Below the pieces are notes generated by a model. It saw only the letters and a list, made by a program, of their open reading frames with translations. It made no database searches and was not told the origin of the DNA. Below, in pieces: positions 43,266-51,774 of a stretch of DNA of 64,000 bases. Numbering within the stretch: position 1 is the stretch's first letter; each line of letters starts with the position of its first letter. The translations under genes were made by a program, and so were the position numbers. This DNA comes from Siccirubricoccus sp. G192 (lineage in GTDB: Bacteria; Pseudomonadota; Alphaproteobacteria; Acetobacterales; Acetobacteraceae), in NCBI RefSeq assembly GCF_019084075.1, contig NZ_JAHREN010000001.1, positions 4,986,501 through 5,050,500 of the forward strand. The letters run 5' to 3'.

Positions 43266-44660
43266 ATGACCCGGCAATTCGAGGCGATCGTCATCGGCAG
43301 CGGCCAGGCGGGGCCGCCCCTCGCGGTCCGCCTCGCGCGGAGCGGCCTGAAGACCGCGCTGATCGAGCGCGAGCATCTCGGCGGCACCTGCGTGAATGAC
43401 GGCTGCATCCCGACCAAGACCCTGGTGGCAAGCGCCCGCGTGGCGCAGATGGCCCGGCGCGCCGCGGAATACGGGGTGGGCATCGGCGGCGCGGTGAGCG
43501 TCGACATGGCCGCCGTGAAGGCGCGCAAGGACCGGATCGTGCAGGCCTCGCTCGACAGCCTCGCCGCCTGGATCGGAGGGACGCCGGATCTCACCCTGGT
43601 ATGGGGATCGGCGCGGTTCACCGGACCGCACGAGGTCGCCGTCGGCAACCAGAGGCTCAGCGCGCCGCGCATCTTCATCAATACCGGCGGCCGGCCGCTG
43701 GTGCCCGACTGGCCCGGCCTCGCCGGCATGCCCTATCTCACCAATACCTCGATGATGGCGATGGACCGCGTCCCGGACCACCTGATCGTCGTCGGCGGCA
43801 GCTATATCGGCCTCGAATTCGCGCAGATGTACCGCCGCTTCGGCGCAAGGGTGAGCGTCCTGGAGATGGCCGACCGGCTGATCGCGCGCGAGGATCCGGA
43901 CGTATCGGACACCCTGCGCGAAATCCTCGAGGCCGAGGGCATCGCCTGCCACCTCGGCGTGCGCGACGTCGCGGTCGCGCAACACGATGGCGGCATCCGG
44001 CTCGATGCGGCGCTGGGCAGCGGGCCCATATCCGTCAGCGGCAGCCACCTGCTGCTGTCGGTCGGGCGCCGGCCGAATGTCGAGGACCTCGACCTTGCGG
44101 CCGCTGGCGTGACGCTCGACGCCAGGGGCTACATCGAAGTCGATGACCAGCTCCGGACCAGCGCCGAGGGCATCTGGGCCCTGGGCGACGTCAATGGGCG
44201 GGGCGCCTTCACCCACACCTCCTACAATGACTACGAGATCGTCGCGGCCAATCTTCTCGACAACGACCCCCGCCGTGTCTCGGACCGGATTCCGGCCTAT
44301 GCGCTGTTCACCGATCCGCCGCTCGGCCGTGTCGGCATGACCGAGGCGGAGGCGCGCGCCACCGGCCGGCCCGTGCTCAAGGGTCATCTGCCGATGACGC
44401 GCGTCGGCCGCGCCAGGGAGCGCGGCGAAACCCAGGGCTTCATGAAGGTGCTCGTCGATCGCGAGACGAAGCTGATCCTGGGCGCCGCGCTGCTGTGCGT
44501 GGAAGGCGACGAGATCGTGCACTCCCTGCTCGATGTCATGGCCGCGAAGGCACCCTGCACGGTGATCCAGCGCAGCATGCACATCCATCCGACCGTCAGC
44601 GAGCTGATTCCCACGATGCTCGGGGACCTGCACCCGCTGGACCAGGCCGCCGGCGCCTGA
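43266..44660 (+). CDS. FAD-dependent pyridine nucleotide-disulfide oxidoreductase (MerA/Lpd-like)
   Basis: A 464-residue flavoenzyme. FAD site AIVIGSGQAGPPLAVRLA, redox-active disulfide GGTCVNDGCIPTKTL, NAD(P)H site IVVGGSYIGLEFAQMY and C-terminal HIHPTVSELIP with the His-Glu pair of the dimer interface are all present. The lack of the N-terminal metal-binding domain and of the C-terminal Cys pair argues against true mercuric reductase. The VNDGC spacing is that of the MerA-like subgroup of unknown substrate. Monocistronic as far as can be seen. Confidence 0.9.
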   Translation: MTRQFEAIVIGSGQAGPPLAVRLARSGLKTALIEREHLGGTCVNDGCIPTKTLVASARVAQMARRAAEYGVGIGGAVSVDMAAVKARKDRIVQASLDSLAAWIGGTPDLTLVWGSARFTGPHEVAVGNQRLSAPRIFINTGGRPLVPDWPGLAGMPYLTNTSMMAMDRVPDHLIVVGGSYIGLEFAQMYRRFGARVSVLEMADRLIAREDPDVSDTLREILEAEGIACHLGVRDVAVAQHDGGIRLDAALGSGPISVSGSHLLLSVGRRPNVEDLDLAAAGVTLDARGYIEVDDQLRTSAEGIWALGDVNGRGAFTHTSYNDYEIVAANLLDNDPRRVSDRIPAYALFTDPPLGRVGMTEAEARATGRPVLKGHLPMTRVGRARERGETQGFMKVLVDRETKLILGAALLCVEGDEIVHSLLDVMAAKAPCTVIQRSMHIHPTVSELIPTMLGDLHPLDQAAGA

Positions 44661-44825
44661 GCCGGCAATTCGGTTCCGCCATGGCATCGCTCGCGCCACG
44701 GAACACGCAGCGCCGGGCGCAATGAACCCGCAGCCAACAATCGCGGGAGTTCCATCCGCTCCGGCTCGACGGCATCCGTCCCTGCGGCATAGTCTCGGCG
44801 CGCCGTGGCTGGCTGGGCGGGTCGC

Positions 44826-45602
44826 ATGAAACACCTGATGACGGCGTTGTTCCTGCTGCTCCCTATCGTCGCCACGGCGGACCCGCGCCCTGCCCCCGCT
44901 GGTGCGACGGGCGGGCTTTGCCTGCCGGCCATCGCCGCCGCCGAGCGGAGCGGAGGGCTGCCGGCTCACCTCCTGCGCAGCATCGCCCTTGTCGAGAGCG
45001 GAAGGCCGGACCCGGCAACCGGCCGCACCGTGCCCTGGCCCTGGACCATCAATGTGGCCGGCACCGGCTATTTCCATGCCAGCAAGGAGGAGGCGATCGC
45101 CGCCGTGCGGCTGTTCCAGGCGAGCGGCATCAGGTCCATCGATATCGGCTGCGCCCAGGTCAACCTGCTGCACCATCCGGACGCCTTCGCCTCGCTCGAC
45201 AGCGCCTTCGATCCGCAGACCAATGCCAATTACGCGGCGCGTTTCCTCAAGGCGCTGCACCGTGCCAGCGGAAGCTGGCCGCTGGCCGCCGCCGCCTACC
45301 ACTCGCAGACGCCCGATATCGGCTATGGCTATGCCCGCAAGGTGATGGCCATCTGGCCCAATGCCGATCGCTACGGCGCCTTGCCGGCGCCCGGCCGCGG
45401 CGGCGCTTCCCGCCCGGCCGTGGACTACAGCATCTACACTCCGGAATTTGCGACGCGCTTGCGCCGCATGGACCGGGACCTGGCACGCGGGATGCCGGCC
45501 GGCAGCGCCACCGGGCTGGTCTGGATCAACCGGCCGGCCGAACCGGTGCCGGTGGCGCCGCAGCGGCCGGCACGGCGGGACCATCGGCGGGCGCCGGGCT
45601 AG
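44826..45602 (+). CDS. Lytic transglycosylase (SLT domain) protein
   Basis: A 258-residue exported peptidoglycan hydrolase. MKHLMTALFLLLPIVATA is the signal peptide. The SLT fold shows IALVESGRPDPATG with the catalytic glutamate near residue 60, DIGCAQVNLLHHP and AAAYHSQTPDIGYGY. The C-terminal tail is rich in P, R and A. This short lysozyme-like type is often linked to secretion systems or envelope remodelling, but no such system is next to it. Start at 44826. Upstream 44661-44825 has no gene. It is 91 bp from the Bug gene. Confidence 0.88.
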   Translation: MKHLMTALFLLLPIVATADPRPAPAGATGGLCLPAIAAAERSGGLPAHLLRSIALVESGRPDPATGRTVPWPWTINVAGTGYFHASKEEAIAAVRLFQASGIRSIDIGCAQVNLLHHPDAFASLDSAFDPQTNANYAARFLKALHRASGSWPLAAAAYHSQTPDIGYGYARKVMAIWPNADRYGALPAPGRGGASRPAVDYSIYTPEFATRLRRMDRDLARGMPAGSATGLVWINRPAEPVPVAPQRPARRDHRRAPG

Positions 45603-45658
45603 GGACGGACCCGGACTCCGCCCGGGGTCGCCAAGGTCCCGCCCCCCGCGCTAGTCTC

Positions 45659-45674
45659 GACCGAACGGTCGGTC
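45659..45674. promoter_or_regulatory. Candidate TetR operator, site 1
   Basis: GACCGAACGGTCGGTC, an inverted-repeat-like motif (ACCG-AA-CGGT core) lies 19 bp upstream of the Bug receptor ATG. A related site is at 46736-46751 in front of the acyl-CoA dehydrogenase gene. GACCG/CGGTC repeats are typical TetR-family operators, and a TetR gene ends this cluster (51775-52395). Confidence 0.5.
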
Positions 45675-45693
45675 CATAACCGGAGGAAACATC

Positions 45694-46668
45694 ATGTCAG
45701 GAATCGCCCGCAGGGCGGTGCTGGGCGCCGCGCTCGTCCCCGTTCTCGCCAGGCGCGCCGCGGCGCAGGGCTGGCCGGCACGGCCCATCACCTGGATCGT
45801 GCCCTTCACGCCGGGCGGCATCACCGACACCTCCTCCCGCCTGGTCGCGCAGCCGCTCGGCGCAGAACTCGGCCAGCAGGTGGTGATCGACAACCGGCCC
45901 GGCGCCGGCGGCGCGATCGGCACGGAAGCGGCGGCGCGCGCGGCGGCGGATGGCTATACCATCCTCTACGGCACCCAGGGCACCATAGCGACGAACCCGG
46001 TGCTCTACCGCTCCGTGCGCTACGATGCGCTGCGCGACTTCATCCCGGTGCATGGGCTGACGCAGACGCCGCTGCTGCTGGTCTGCAACCCGGACCGGCC
46101 CTTCCGCACCGTGCAGGAGCTGGTCGCGCATGCGAAGGCGCATCCCGGGGAAGTCACCTATTCCTCCTCGGGCATCGGCACGGGCACGCATATGGCGGCC
46201 GAGCTGTTCCAGTTGGAGGCCGGGGTGCAGTTCACGCATGTGCCCTACCAGGGCAGCGCCCCGGCGCTGAACGATCTGGTCGGCGGCCGCACCGACATCA
46301 TGTTCGACTACCTGGTCTCGACCCGCGCCTTTCTGGAAGCCAGGCGGCTGCGGCCGCTGGCGACCACCGCCGCGGCGCGGATGCCGGCGCTGCCCGATGT
46401 GCCTTCCATCGGCGAGGCCGGGCTCGATGGCGCCGTGACCACCAGCTGGTCCGCCATCATGGCGCCCGCCGCCACGCCGGCGCCGATCGTGGCGCGGCTC
46501 GCGGAGGGGCTCACCACCGCGCTTTCCGAGCCGCGGGTGGCGCAGACCCTGTCCGGCACCGGCAGCACGCCGCTGATGCTCTCGGGCGAGCCGCTGCGCA
46601 GCTATGTGGAGCGCGAGGTGAACCGCTGGCGCGGCATCGTCGAGCGGTCCGGCGCCAGGGCCGGCTGA
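45694..46668 (+). CDS. Bug/TTT-family periplasmic receptor
   Basis: A 324-residue TctC-type receptor. Leader MSGIARRAVLGAALVPVLARRAAAQ, then ITWIVPFTPGGITDTSSRLVA, QQVVIDNRPGAGGAIGTEAA, THVPYQGSAPALNDLVGG and RPLATTAAARMPALPDVPS. Members bind carboxylates and related acids for tripartite uptake or sensing. RBS CCGGAGGAAAC. First gene of the acyl-CoA catabolic block, behind a candidate TetR operator. A hairpin at 46670-46708 follows it, so it may form its own transcript. Confidence 0.93.
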   Translation: MSGIARRAVLGAALVPVLARRAAAQGWPARPITWIVPFTPGGITDTSSRLVAQPLGAELGQQVVIDNRPGAGGAIGTEAAARAAADGYTILYGTQGTIATNPVLYRSVRYDALRDFIPVHGLTQTPLLLVCNPDRPFRTVQELVAHAKAHPGEVTYSSSGIGTGTHMAAELFQLEAGVQFTHVPYQGSAPALNDLVGGRTDIMFDYLVSTRAFLEARRLRPLATTAAARMPALPDVPSIGEAGLDGAVTTSWSAIMAPAATPAPIVARLAEGLTTALSEPRVAQTLSGTGSTPLMLSGEPLRSYVEREVNRWRGIVERSGARAG

Positions 46669-46669
46669 T

Positions 46670-46708
46670 GCTTGGCCGGCCGGGGCCTGCGGGGCAGGAT
46701 TGCCAAGC
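46670..46708 (+). terminator. Hairpin after the Bug receptor
   Basis: GCTTGGC (46670-46676) pairs with GCCAAGC (46702-46708), with a smaller CCTGC/GCAGG stem inside. It starts directly after the stop codon and lies just before the second candidate operator, separating two transcription units. No T-run. Confidence 0.4.
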
Positions 46709-46735
46709 CCGCCTCCGGGCCCTAGCCTCGCTTTT

Positions 46736-46751
46736 GACCGACCGTCCGGTT
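46736..46751. promoter_or_regulatory. Candidate TetR operator, site 2
   Basis: GACCGACCGTCCGGTT, alike to the site at 45659-45674 at 12 of 16 positions. Both are preceded by CTAG[TC]CTCG. It lies 79 bp upstream of the first acyl-CoA dehydrogenase ATG. Confidence 0.45.
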
Positions 46752-46830
46752 GGCATGGGTGGCGGAAGCCAGGCGTGGCGCGTGGGCCCCGGAACGCGCC
46801 AGCCGCAGTCCAGGGAGAACCGAGCCGGCC

Positions 46831-48009
46831 ATGGATGATGCCGCCGATCTGGAATCCTTCCGCCGCACGCTGCGCGAATTCGCCCTGTCCCATTGCCCGC
46901 CGGAGATCCGCGCCGTGGTCGCGGCGAACCGGAAGCTCGGCCGCAAGGAATGGAGCGCCTGGCAGCGCATCCTGCATGCCCGTGGCTGGGGCGCGCCGAG
47001 CTGGCCGAAGGCGCATGGCGGCACGGGCTGGGACCTGCGGCATCGCCATGCCTTCGACGAGGTGATGGCGGAATGCGACTGCCCGCCGCAATACCACCAT
47101 GGGCTTCGGCATATCGGCCCGGTGCTGATCGAATTCGGCACGCCGGAGCAGCAGGCGCACTTCCTGCCCGGCATCCTGAACGGCGAGGACTGGTGGTGCC
47201 AGGGCTATTCCGAACCGGGCGCCGGCTCCGACCTCGCCTCGCTGAAGACGCGGGCGGAGCGGGATGGCGAGGAGTATGTCGTCACCGGCCAGAAGCTCTG
47301 GACCTCGCACGCGCATGAGTCCGACTGGATGTACACGCTGGTCCGCACCTCCAGCGCGGGCAAGCGCCAGGAGGGCATCACCATGCTGCTCATCCCGCTG
47401 CGCTCGCCCGGCATCACCGTGCGCCCGGTGCCGACGATCGATGGCTGGCATCATGTGAACGAGGTCTTCCTCGACGGTGTCCGCGTGCCCGCCGCCAACC
47501 GCATCGGCGAGGAAGGCAAGGGCTGGACCTATGGCAAATTCCTGCTCGACCGCGAAAGGCTGGGCGGCGCCAATGTCGCGCCGGCCTTCCGCTTCCTCGA
47601 CCGCGCCCGGGCGCTGGTGGCGGCGGAGCTGCAAGGGCCGCAGAACCGGCTGAAGCGGGAGATGCTGGCGATGCGCCTGCTGCAGATCGAAGCCGAGCTG
47701 CGCGGCGCGCGGGAACTGGGCCTCGCGGCCATCGATGACGTGATGAATGGCAGGCCGCTCGGCATCGCGCCCTCCGTCCTCAAGCTCTCCACCTCCGAGG
47801 CCATGCAGCGCACCAGCCAGGTTGCGCTGGATGCGGTCGGCCACCGGCTCGCCACGCGGTTCCGGCCGGTGGATGCCTCCGGCCCGAATGCCGAGGTGGG
47901 GGAGATCGAATGGTTGCAGAACTACCTGTATCTGCGCGCCAAGACGATCTTCGGCGGATCGAGCGAGGTGCAGAAGAACGTCATCGCCCGCCAGCTCTTC
48001 GGGACCTGA
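46831..48009 (+). CDS. Acyl-CoA dehydrogenase
   Basis: A 392-residue FAD enzyme that introduces the alpha-beta double bond in an acyl-CoA and passes electrons to ETF. GYSEPGAGSDLASLKT is the FAD-binding signature 1, and LRAKTIFGGSSEVQKNVIARQ the C-terminal signature. The short N-terminal domain and the GGSSE variant put it in the FadE/steroid-type subgroup. Start at 46831. Its neighbour 5 bp downstream is a second, more divergent member, and such adjacent pairs often form alpha2-beta2 heterotetramers. The ETF-QO at 4120-5823 could drain its electrons. Confidence 0.93.
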   Translation: MDDAADLESFRRTLREFALSHCPPEIRAVVAANRKLGRKEWSAWQRILHARGWGAPSWPKAHGGTGWDLRHRHAFDEVMAECDCPPQYHHGLRHIGPVLIEFGTPEQQAHFLPGILNGEDWWCQGYSEPGAGSDLASLKTRAERDGEEYVVTGQKLWTSHAHESDWMYTLVRTSSAGKRQEGITMLLIPLRSPGITVRPVPTIDGWHHVNEVFLDGVRVPAANRIGEEGKGWTYGKFLLDRERLGGANVAPAFRFLDRARALVAAELQGPQNRLKREMLAMRLLQIEAELRGARELGLAAIDDVMNGRPLGIAPSVLKLSTSEAMQRTSQVALDAVGHRLATRFRPVDASGPNAEVGEIEWLQNYLYLRAKTIFGGSSEVQKNVIARQLFGT

Positions 48010-48014
48010 CCGCC

Positions 48015-49082
48015 ATGGCCTACGCCCCCAAGCCCCTGCTGCCCGGCGATGCCTTCGAGGCGGCGCTGCGCTTCGGCCTTGCCCTGGAGCAGGACCTCGC
48101 CCACCGCCAGGACCCGCCGGACCGTGCCGCCTGCCTCGCCCGCCACTGGCGGGATCTGCTGGAGCTTGGCTGGGCCGGGACGCTGCTGCCGGAAGCGGCG
48201 GGCGGCGCCGGCGGCGCGATCGCCGACCTGGTGGCGCTGGCCGATGGCGCCGGGCGCAGCGCCATGCCCCTGCCCGTCGCCGCCGCCTGCGGCGTGGTGC
48301 CCATGCTGCTGCGGGCCGTTCCCGATGCGGCGATGCAGGCAGCGGTGGCGACCGGCCGGATGCGGCCCTGCCCGGTACTGGAACCCGGCGCGGTCACGGC
48401 GCGCATGGAGGGCGAGGGCTGGCTGCTGGAAGGCAGCCTGCTCGGCCTGGAATTGGTGCCGGAGCCGACGCATTACCTGCTCGCCTGCCCCATCGCGGCG
48501 GCGGAGCCGGGGCTTTTCCTGCTGCCGGCCGATGCGCCGGGCCTCGCCGTAACGCGCCATCTGCGGATCGACGGCCGGCTGAGCGCGGACTTGGCGCTGC
48601 ACAGCCCGGCCAGGCTGCTGGCCCGCGGCGCGGCGGTGCGGGAGGCGGTGGCGGCGGCGCGCGACCTCGGCGCCTTCCTCACCTGCGTCGAAGCGGTGTC
48701 GGCCATGGGCGCGCTGATCGAGCAGACCATCGCCTATCTTTCGGCGCGCGTGCAATTCGGCACCGCCCTCGCCAGCTTCCAGGCGCTGCGGCATCGGGTT
48801 GCCGAGATGCATGTCGCGGCGGAGAATACCCGCGGCCTGGTCGCGCAATTGCTGCGGGCAGCGGGCACGGCGCCCGCCCTGCCCTGGCGGGAGGTCTCCT
48901 TCGCCAAGCTGCGGCTCGGCGAGGCCGGGCGCTTCGTGGCGGAGGCCGCCATCCAAATGCATGGGGGCATGGGCGTGACCGAGGCGCTGCCGGCCAGCCG
49001 GCTCGCCCGGCGGATCATGCTGGCGGAATTCGAGTATGGCGACCGCAACTGGCACGCCGCCCGGCTGCTGGAAGCGGCATGA
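48015..49082 (+). CDS. Acyl-CoA dehydrogenase-like subunit
   Basis: A 355-residue member of the same family. The N-terminal helices (DLLELGWAGTLLPEAAGGAGG) and C-terminal QMHGGMGVTEALPASRL and FGTALASFQALRHRVAEMH are conserved. The central FAD signature is degenerate (no YSEPGAGSD equivalent; the region reads PVLEPGAVTARMEG). This asymmetry, with a canonical partner 5 bp upstream, is what is seen in heteromeric acyl-CoA dehydrogenases where one subunit type supplies much of the active site. Start at 48015. Substrate unknown. Confidence 0.88.
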   Translation: MAYAPKPLLPGDAFEAALRFGLALEQDLAHRQDPPDRAACLARHWRDLLELGWAGTLLPEAAGGAGGAIADLVALADGAGRSAMPLPVAAACGVVPMLLRAVPDAAMQAAVATGRMRPCPVLEPGAVTARMEGEGWLLEGSLLGLELVPEPTHYLLACPIAAAEPGLFLLPADAPGLAVTRHLRIDGRLSADLALHSPARLLARGAAVREAVAAARDLGAFLTCVEAVSAMGALIEQTIAYLSARVQFGTALASFQALRHRVAEMHVAAENTRGLVAQLLRAAGTAPALPWREVSFAKLRLGEAGRFVAEAAIQMHGGMGVTEALPASRLARRIMLAEFEYGDRNWHAARLLEAA

Positions 49083-49125
49083 GGCCGCCCGGGGCGACGA
49101 GGATAGGACGGATGGGGAGGACAGC

Positions 49126-50292
49126 ATGACGATCAAGGGCAGTGCCTATATCGCGGGGGCCTTCGAGCACCCGACGCGGCTGGCAAAGGACAAGTCGGTC
49201 GCGCAACTCCATGCCGAGGTGGCGGTCGGCGCGCTGGCCGATGCCGGCCTTACCAAGGCGGATGTGGACGGCTATTTCTGCGCCGGCGACGCGCCCGGCC
49301 TCGGCCCGCTGGCCATGGCCGACTACATGAACCTGAAGCTCAGCCACCTCGATTCCACCGATGTCGGCGGCTGTTCCTACATCGCGCATGTGGCGCATGC
49401 GGCCGAGGCGATCATGGCCGGCAAGTGCCGGGTGGCGCTGATCACCCTCGCCGGCCGGCCGCGCAGCGAGGGGCATTCCGGCGCGGTGCCGCGCATCCGC
49501 GGCGCCGATGCGCCGGACACGCAATGGGAATTCCCCACCGGCGTCGCCACGGTGAATGCCTATGCCATGTGCGCGGCGCGGCACATGCACCAGTACGGCA
49601 CCACCAGCGAGCAGCTCGCCTGGATCAAGGTCGCCGCCTCGCAGCACGCGCAGTACAATCCGCATGCGATGCTGCGCGACGTGGTGACGGTGGAGGAGGT
49701 GGTGAACTCGCCCCTCATCGCCACGCCGCTGCACCGGCTGGATTGCTGCGTCGTCAGCGATGGCGGCGGCGCGCTGGTGGTGGTGGCGCCCGAGATCGCG
49801 CGCAGCCTGAAGCGGCCGAAGGTCAAGGTGATGGGCGCCGGCGAATCCATGAAGGGCCAGATGGGCGGCGAGGTGGACCTCACCTATTCCGCTGCGGTGC
49901 GCTCCGGCGCGGCCGCCTTCGCGGAGGCCGGGGTGAAGCCGGCCGACATCAAATACGCCAGCATCTATGACAGCTTCACCATCACGGTGCTGATGCAGAT
50001 CGAGGATCTCGGTTTCTGCGAGAAGGGCCAGGGCGGGAGGTTCGTCGCCGATGGCAACCTGATCTCGGGCACCGGCAAGCTGCCCTTCAACACCGATGGC
50101 GGCGGGCTCTGCAACAACCACCCCGCGAACCGCGGCGGCATCACCAAGGTGATCGAGGCGGTGCGGCAGTTGCGTGGCGAGGCGCATCCGAAGGTGCAGG
50201 TGAAGAACTGCGACATCGCGCTGGCGCATGGCACCGGCGGGCTGCTCGGCAGCCGGCATGGCGGCGCCACGCTCATCATGGAACGGGAGTGA
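49126..50292 (+). CDS. Thiolase-family protein (SCP-x/Ltp2-like)
   Basis: A 388-residue thiolase-fold protein. The N-terminal cysteine is C83 (DVGGCSYIAHV), the His motif is NNHPANRGG (H332), and YDSFTIT sits at 281. The C-terminal CxG of degradative thiolases is replaced by HGTGG (H368), as in sterol-carrier-type thiolases and retro-aldolases that act with a DUF35 partner. That partner is the next gene, 5 bp downstream. It probably cleaves the beta-ketoacyl or beta-hydroxyacyl product of the two dehydrogenases. Start at 49126 with GGGGAGG upstream. Confidence 0.88.
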   Translation: MTIKGSAYIAGAFEHPTRLAKDKSVAQLHAEVAVGALADAGLTKADVDGYFCAGDAPGLGPLAMADYMNLKLSHLDSTDVGGCSYIAHVAHAAEAIMAGKCRVALITLAGRPRSEGHSGAVPRIRGADAPDTQWEFPTGVATVNAYAMCAARHMHQYGTTSEQLAWIKVAASQHAQYNPHAMLRDVVTVEEVVNSPLIATPLHRLDCCVVSDGGGALVVVAPEIARSLKRPKVKVMGAGESMKGQMGGEVDLTYSAAVRSGAAAFAEAGVKPADIKYASIYDSFTITVLMQIEDLGFCEKGQGGRFVADGNLISGTGKLPFNTDGGGLCNNHPANRGGITKVIEAVRQLRGEAHPKVQVKNCDIALAHGTGGLLGSRHGGATLIMERE

Positions 50293-50297
50293 CGCCG

Positions 50298-50693
50298 ATG
50301 GCTGGCAAGGAGCGCGCGATCCCCGCGCCGATGACGAACCCCGAGACCGAGCCCTTCTGGGCCGCCGCGCGGGAGGGGAAATTCCTGCTCCGCGGCTGCA
50401 CCGCCTGCGGCAAGACGCATTGGTATCCCCGCGCGGTCTGCCCCTTCTGCTTCAGCGAGCGGACCGAATGGCGCGAGGGCTCCGGCCGCGGCACCATCTA
50501 CAGCCTGAGCGTCATGAAGCGCGCGCCGGAACCCTATGCCATCGCCTATGTGACGCTGGAGGAGGGGCCGACCATGATGACCAACATCGTGGATTGCGAC
50601 CTCGACAGCCTGGCGATCGGCCAGAAGGTCACGGTCGCCTTCAAGCCCACCCAGAATGACGGGCCGCCCTTCCCGATGTTCCGGCCGGCCTGA
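50298..50693 (+). CDS. DUF35 Zn-ribbon/OB-fold acyl-CoA-binding protein
   Basis: A 131-residue protein. The rubredoxin-like zinc ribbon is CTACGKTHWYPRAVCPFC, two CxxC pairs near residues 34 and 49. The OB-fold follows (GRGTIYSLSVMKRAPEPYAI and IVDCDLDSLAIGQKVTVAF). DUF35 proteins partner thiolase-like enzymes and bind the acyl-CoA. Start placed at 50298 because GGGAG is eight bases upstream; a GTG at 50289 overlapping the thiolase stop is an alternative. A strong hairpin at 50706-50738 ends this part of the operon. Confidence 0.9.
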   Translation: MAGKERAIPAPMTNPETEPFWAAAREGKFLLRGCTACGKTHWYPRAVCPFCFSERTEWREGSGRGTIYSLSVMKRAPEPYAIAYVTLEEGPTMMTNIVDCDLDSLAIGQKVTVAFKPTQNDGPPFPMFRPA

Positions 50694-50705
50694 GCATGGC
50701 GCCCC

Positions 50706-50738
50706 GGCCGGGCCTGCCCGCAGGGAGCAGGCCCGGCC
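50706..50738 (+). terminator. Strong hairpin after the DUF35 gene
   Basis: GGCCGGGCCTGC (50706-50717) pairs perfectly over 12 bp with 50727-50738. It starts 12 bp past the DUF35 stop and 24 bp before the next ATG. Without a T-run it may cut rather than block expression of the downstream Bug and TetR genes. Confidence 0.5.
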
Positions 50739-50762
50739 AATGCTTTCGTGAAAGGACGCAGC

Positions 50763-51746
50763 ATGATCCGAACCCCCCTGCCGCTCGGCCGGCGGGGGAT
50801 CCTGGCCGCCGGCGCCACGCTGCTGGCGGCGCCGGCGCTGGCGCAGGCTCCGGCTGGCCAGGGTTTCCCGAACCGCCCCATCCGCATCATCGCGGTCTGG
50901 GCGCCCGGCCCGAATGTCTATACGCGGGTGCTGGGCGAGATCGCCGGCCGAAACCTCGGCCAGCCCGTGGTGATCGAGCACCGCACCGGCGCCCAGGGCA
51001 CCCTCGGCGCCCGGCTGCTGCTGTCGGAGCGGCCGGATGGCCACACGCTCAGCCAGATGCCCGGGACGGTCATGCGCGTGCCCGCCATGTCGGCCCGCCC
51101 GCCCTTCGACCCGGCGGAGGATTTCACCTGGATCATCTGCCTGACCGGCTACACCTTCGGCGTCGTGGTGCGGGCGGATTCCCCCTTCCGCAGTTGGGGC
51201 GATCTCGTCGCCGCGGCGAAGCGGCGGCCGGGTGCCGTTTCCTACGGCTCGCCGGGCATCGGCACGGAATCGCATGTGGTGATGGAGCGGCTCTCGCAGG
51301 CCGAGGGCCTGGAATGGCTGCACGCGCCCTTCCGCGGCGGCAGCGAGCTGAGCAATGCGCTGCTCTCCGGCCAGATCGACGCCGTCGCCACGGCCAGCCA
51401 CTGGTCGCAGCTCGTCCTGGACGGAAAGCTGCGGCTGCTCTGCGTCTGGACCGAGGAGAGGCTGCCCCGCTTCCCGGACGCGCCGACGCTGAAGGAGCTG
51501 GGCTACGGCATCGTCGCCACCTCGCCCTATGGGCTGGCCGGCCCGAAGGGCATGGATCCGGAGGTGGTGTCGGTGCTGCACGATGCGTTCAAGGCGGCGC
51601 TCTACGCGCCGGAATCCCTCGCCTACCTGGCGCGGCTCGACCAGCCCGTGGTCTACAAGGACCCCGCCACCTATACCGAATTTGTCCGGCGGCAGGCGGC
51701 GGAGGAGCGGGAGAATGTCCGGCGCCTCGGCCTCGCCCTGGAATGA
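50763..51746 (+). CDS. Bug/TTT-family periplasmic receptor
   Basis: A 327-residue TctC-type receptor with leader GRRGILAAGATLLAAPALAQ and the conserved IRIIAVWAPGPNVYTRVLGE, QPVVIEHRTGAQGTLGARL, and HAPFRGGSELSNALLSGQ. The first motif lacks the usual G-G-x-x-D carboxylate loop (APGPNVYTR), so ligand geometry may differ. Second Bug gene of the acyl-CoA block. Start at 50763 with AAAGGACG upstream. Followed by the TetR gene after 28 bp. Confidence 0.92.
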   Translation: MIRTPLPLGRRGILAAGATLLAAPALAQAPAGQGFPNRPIRIIAVWAPGPNVYTRVLGEIAGRNLGQPVVIEHRTGAQGTLGARLLLSERPDGHTLSQMPGTVMRVPAMSARPPFDPAEDFTWIICLTGYTFGVVVRADSPFRSWGDLVAAAKRRPGAVSYGSPGIGTESHVVMERLSQAEGLEWLHAPFRGGSELSNALLSGQIDAVATASHWSQLVLDGKLRLLCVWTEERLPRFPDAPTLKELGYGIVATSPYGLAGPKGMDPEVVSVLHDAFKAALYAPESLAYLARLDQPVVYKDPATYTEFVRRQAAEERENVRRLGLALE

Positions 51747-51774
51747 GGCGGCCGGCGGCACCTTCGAGGCGCGC

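Noticed and set aside
43266..44660. Mercuric reductase (MerA)
   Set aside because: Lacks the N-terminal heavy-metal domain and the C-terminal Cys pair, and no mer genes are nearby. Kept as a MerA/Lpd-like flavoprotein only.
42978..45584. Open minus-strand frame of 868 codons
   Set aside because: Antisense to the flavoprotein and transglycosylase genes, both with intact catalytic motifs. A shadow frame.
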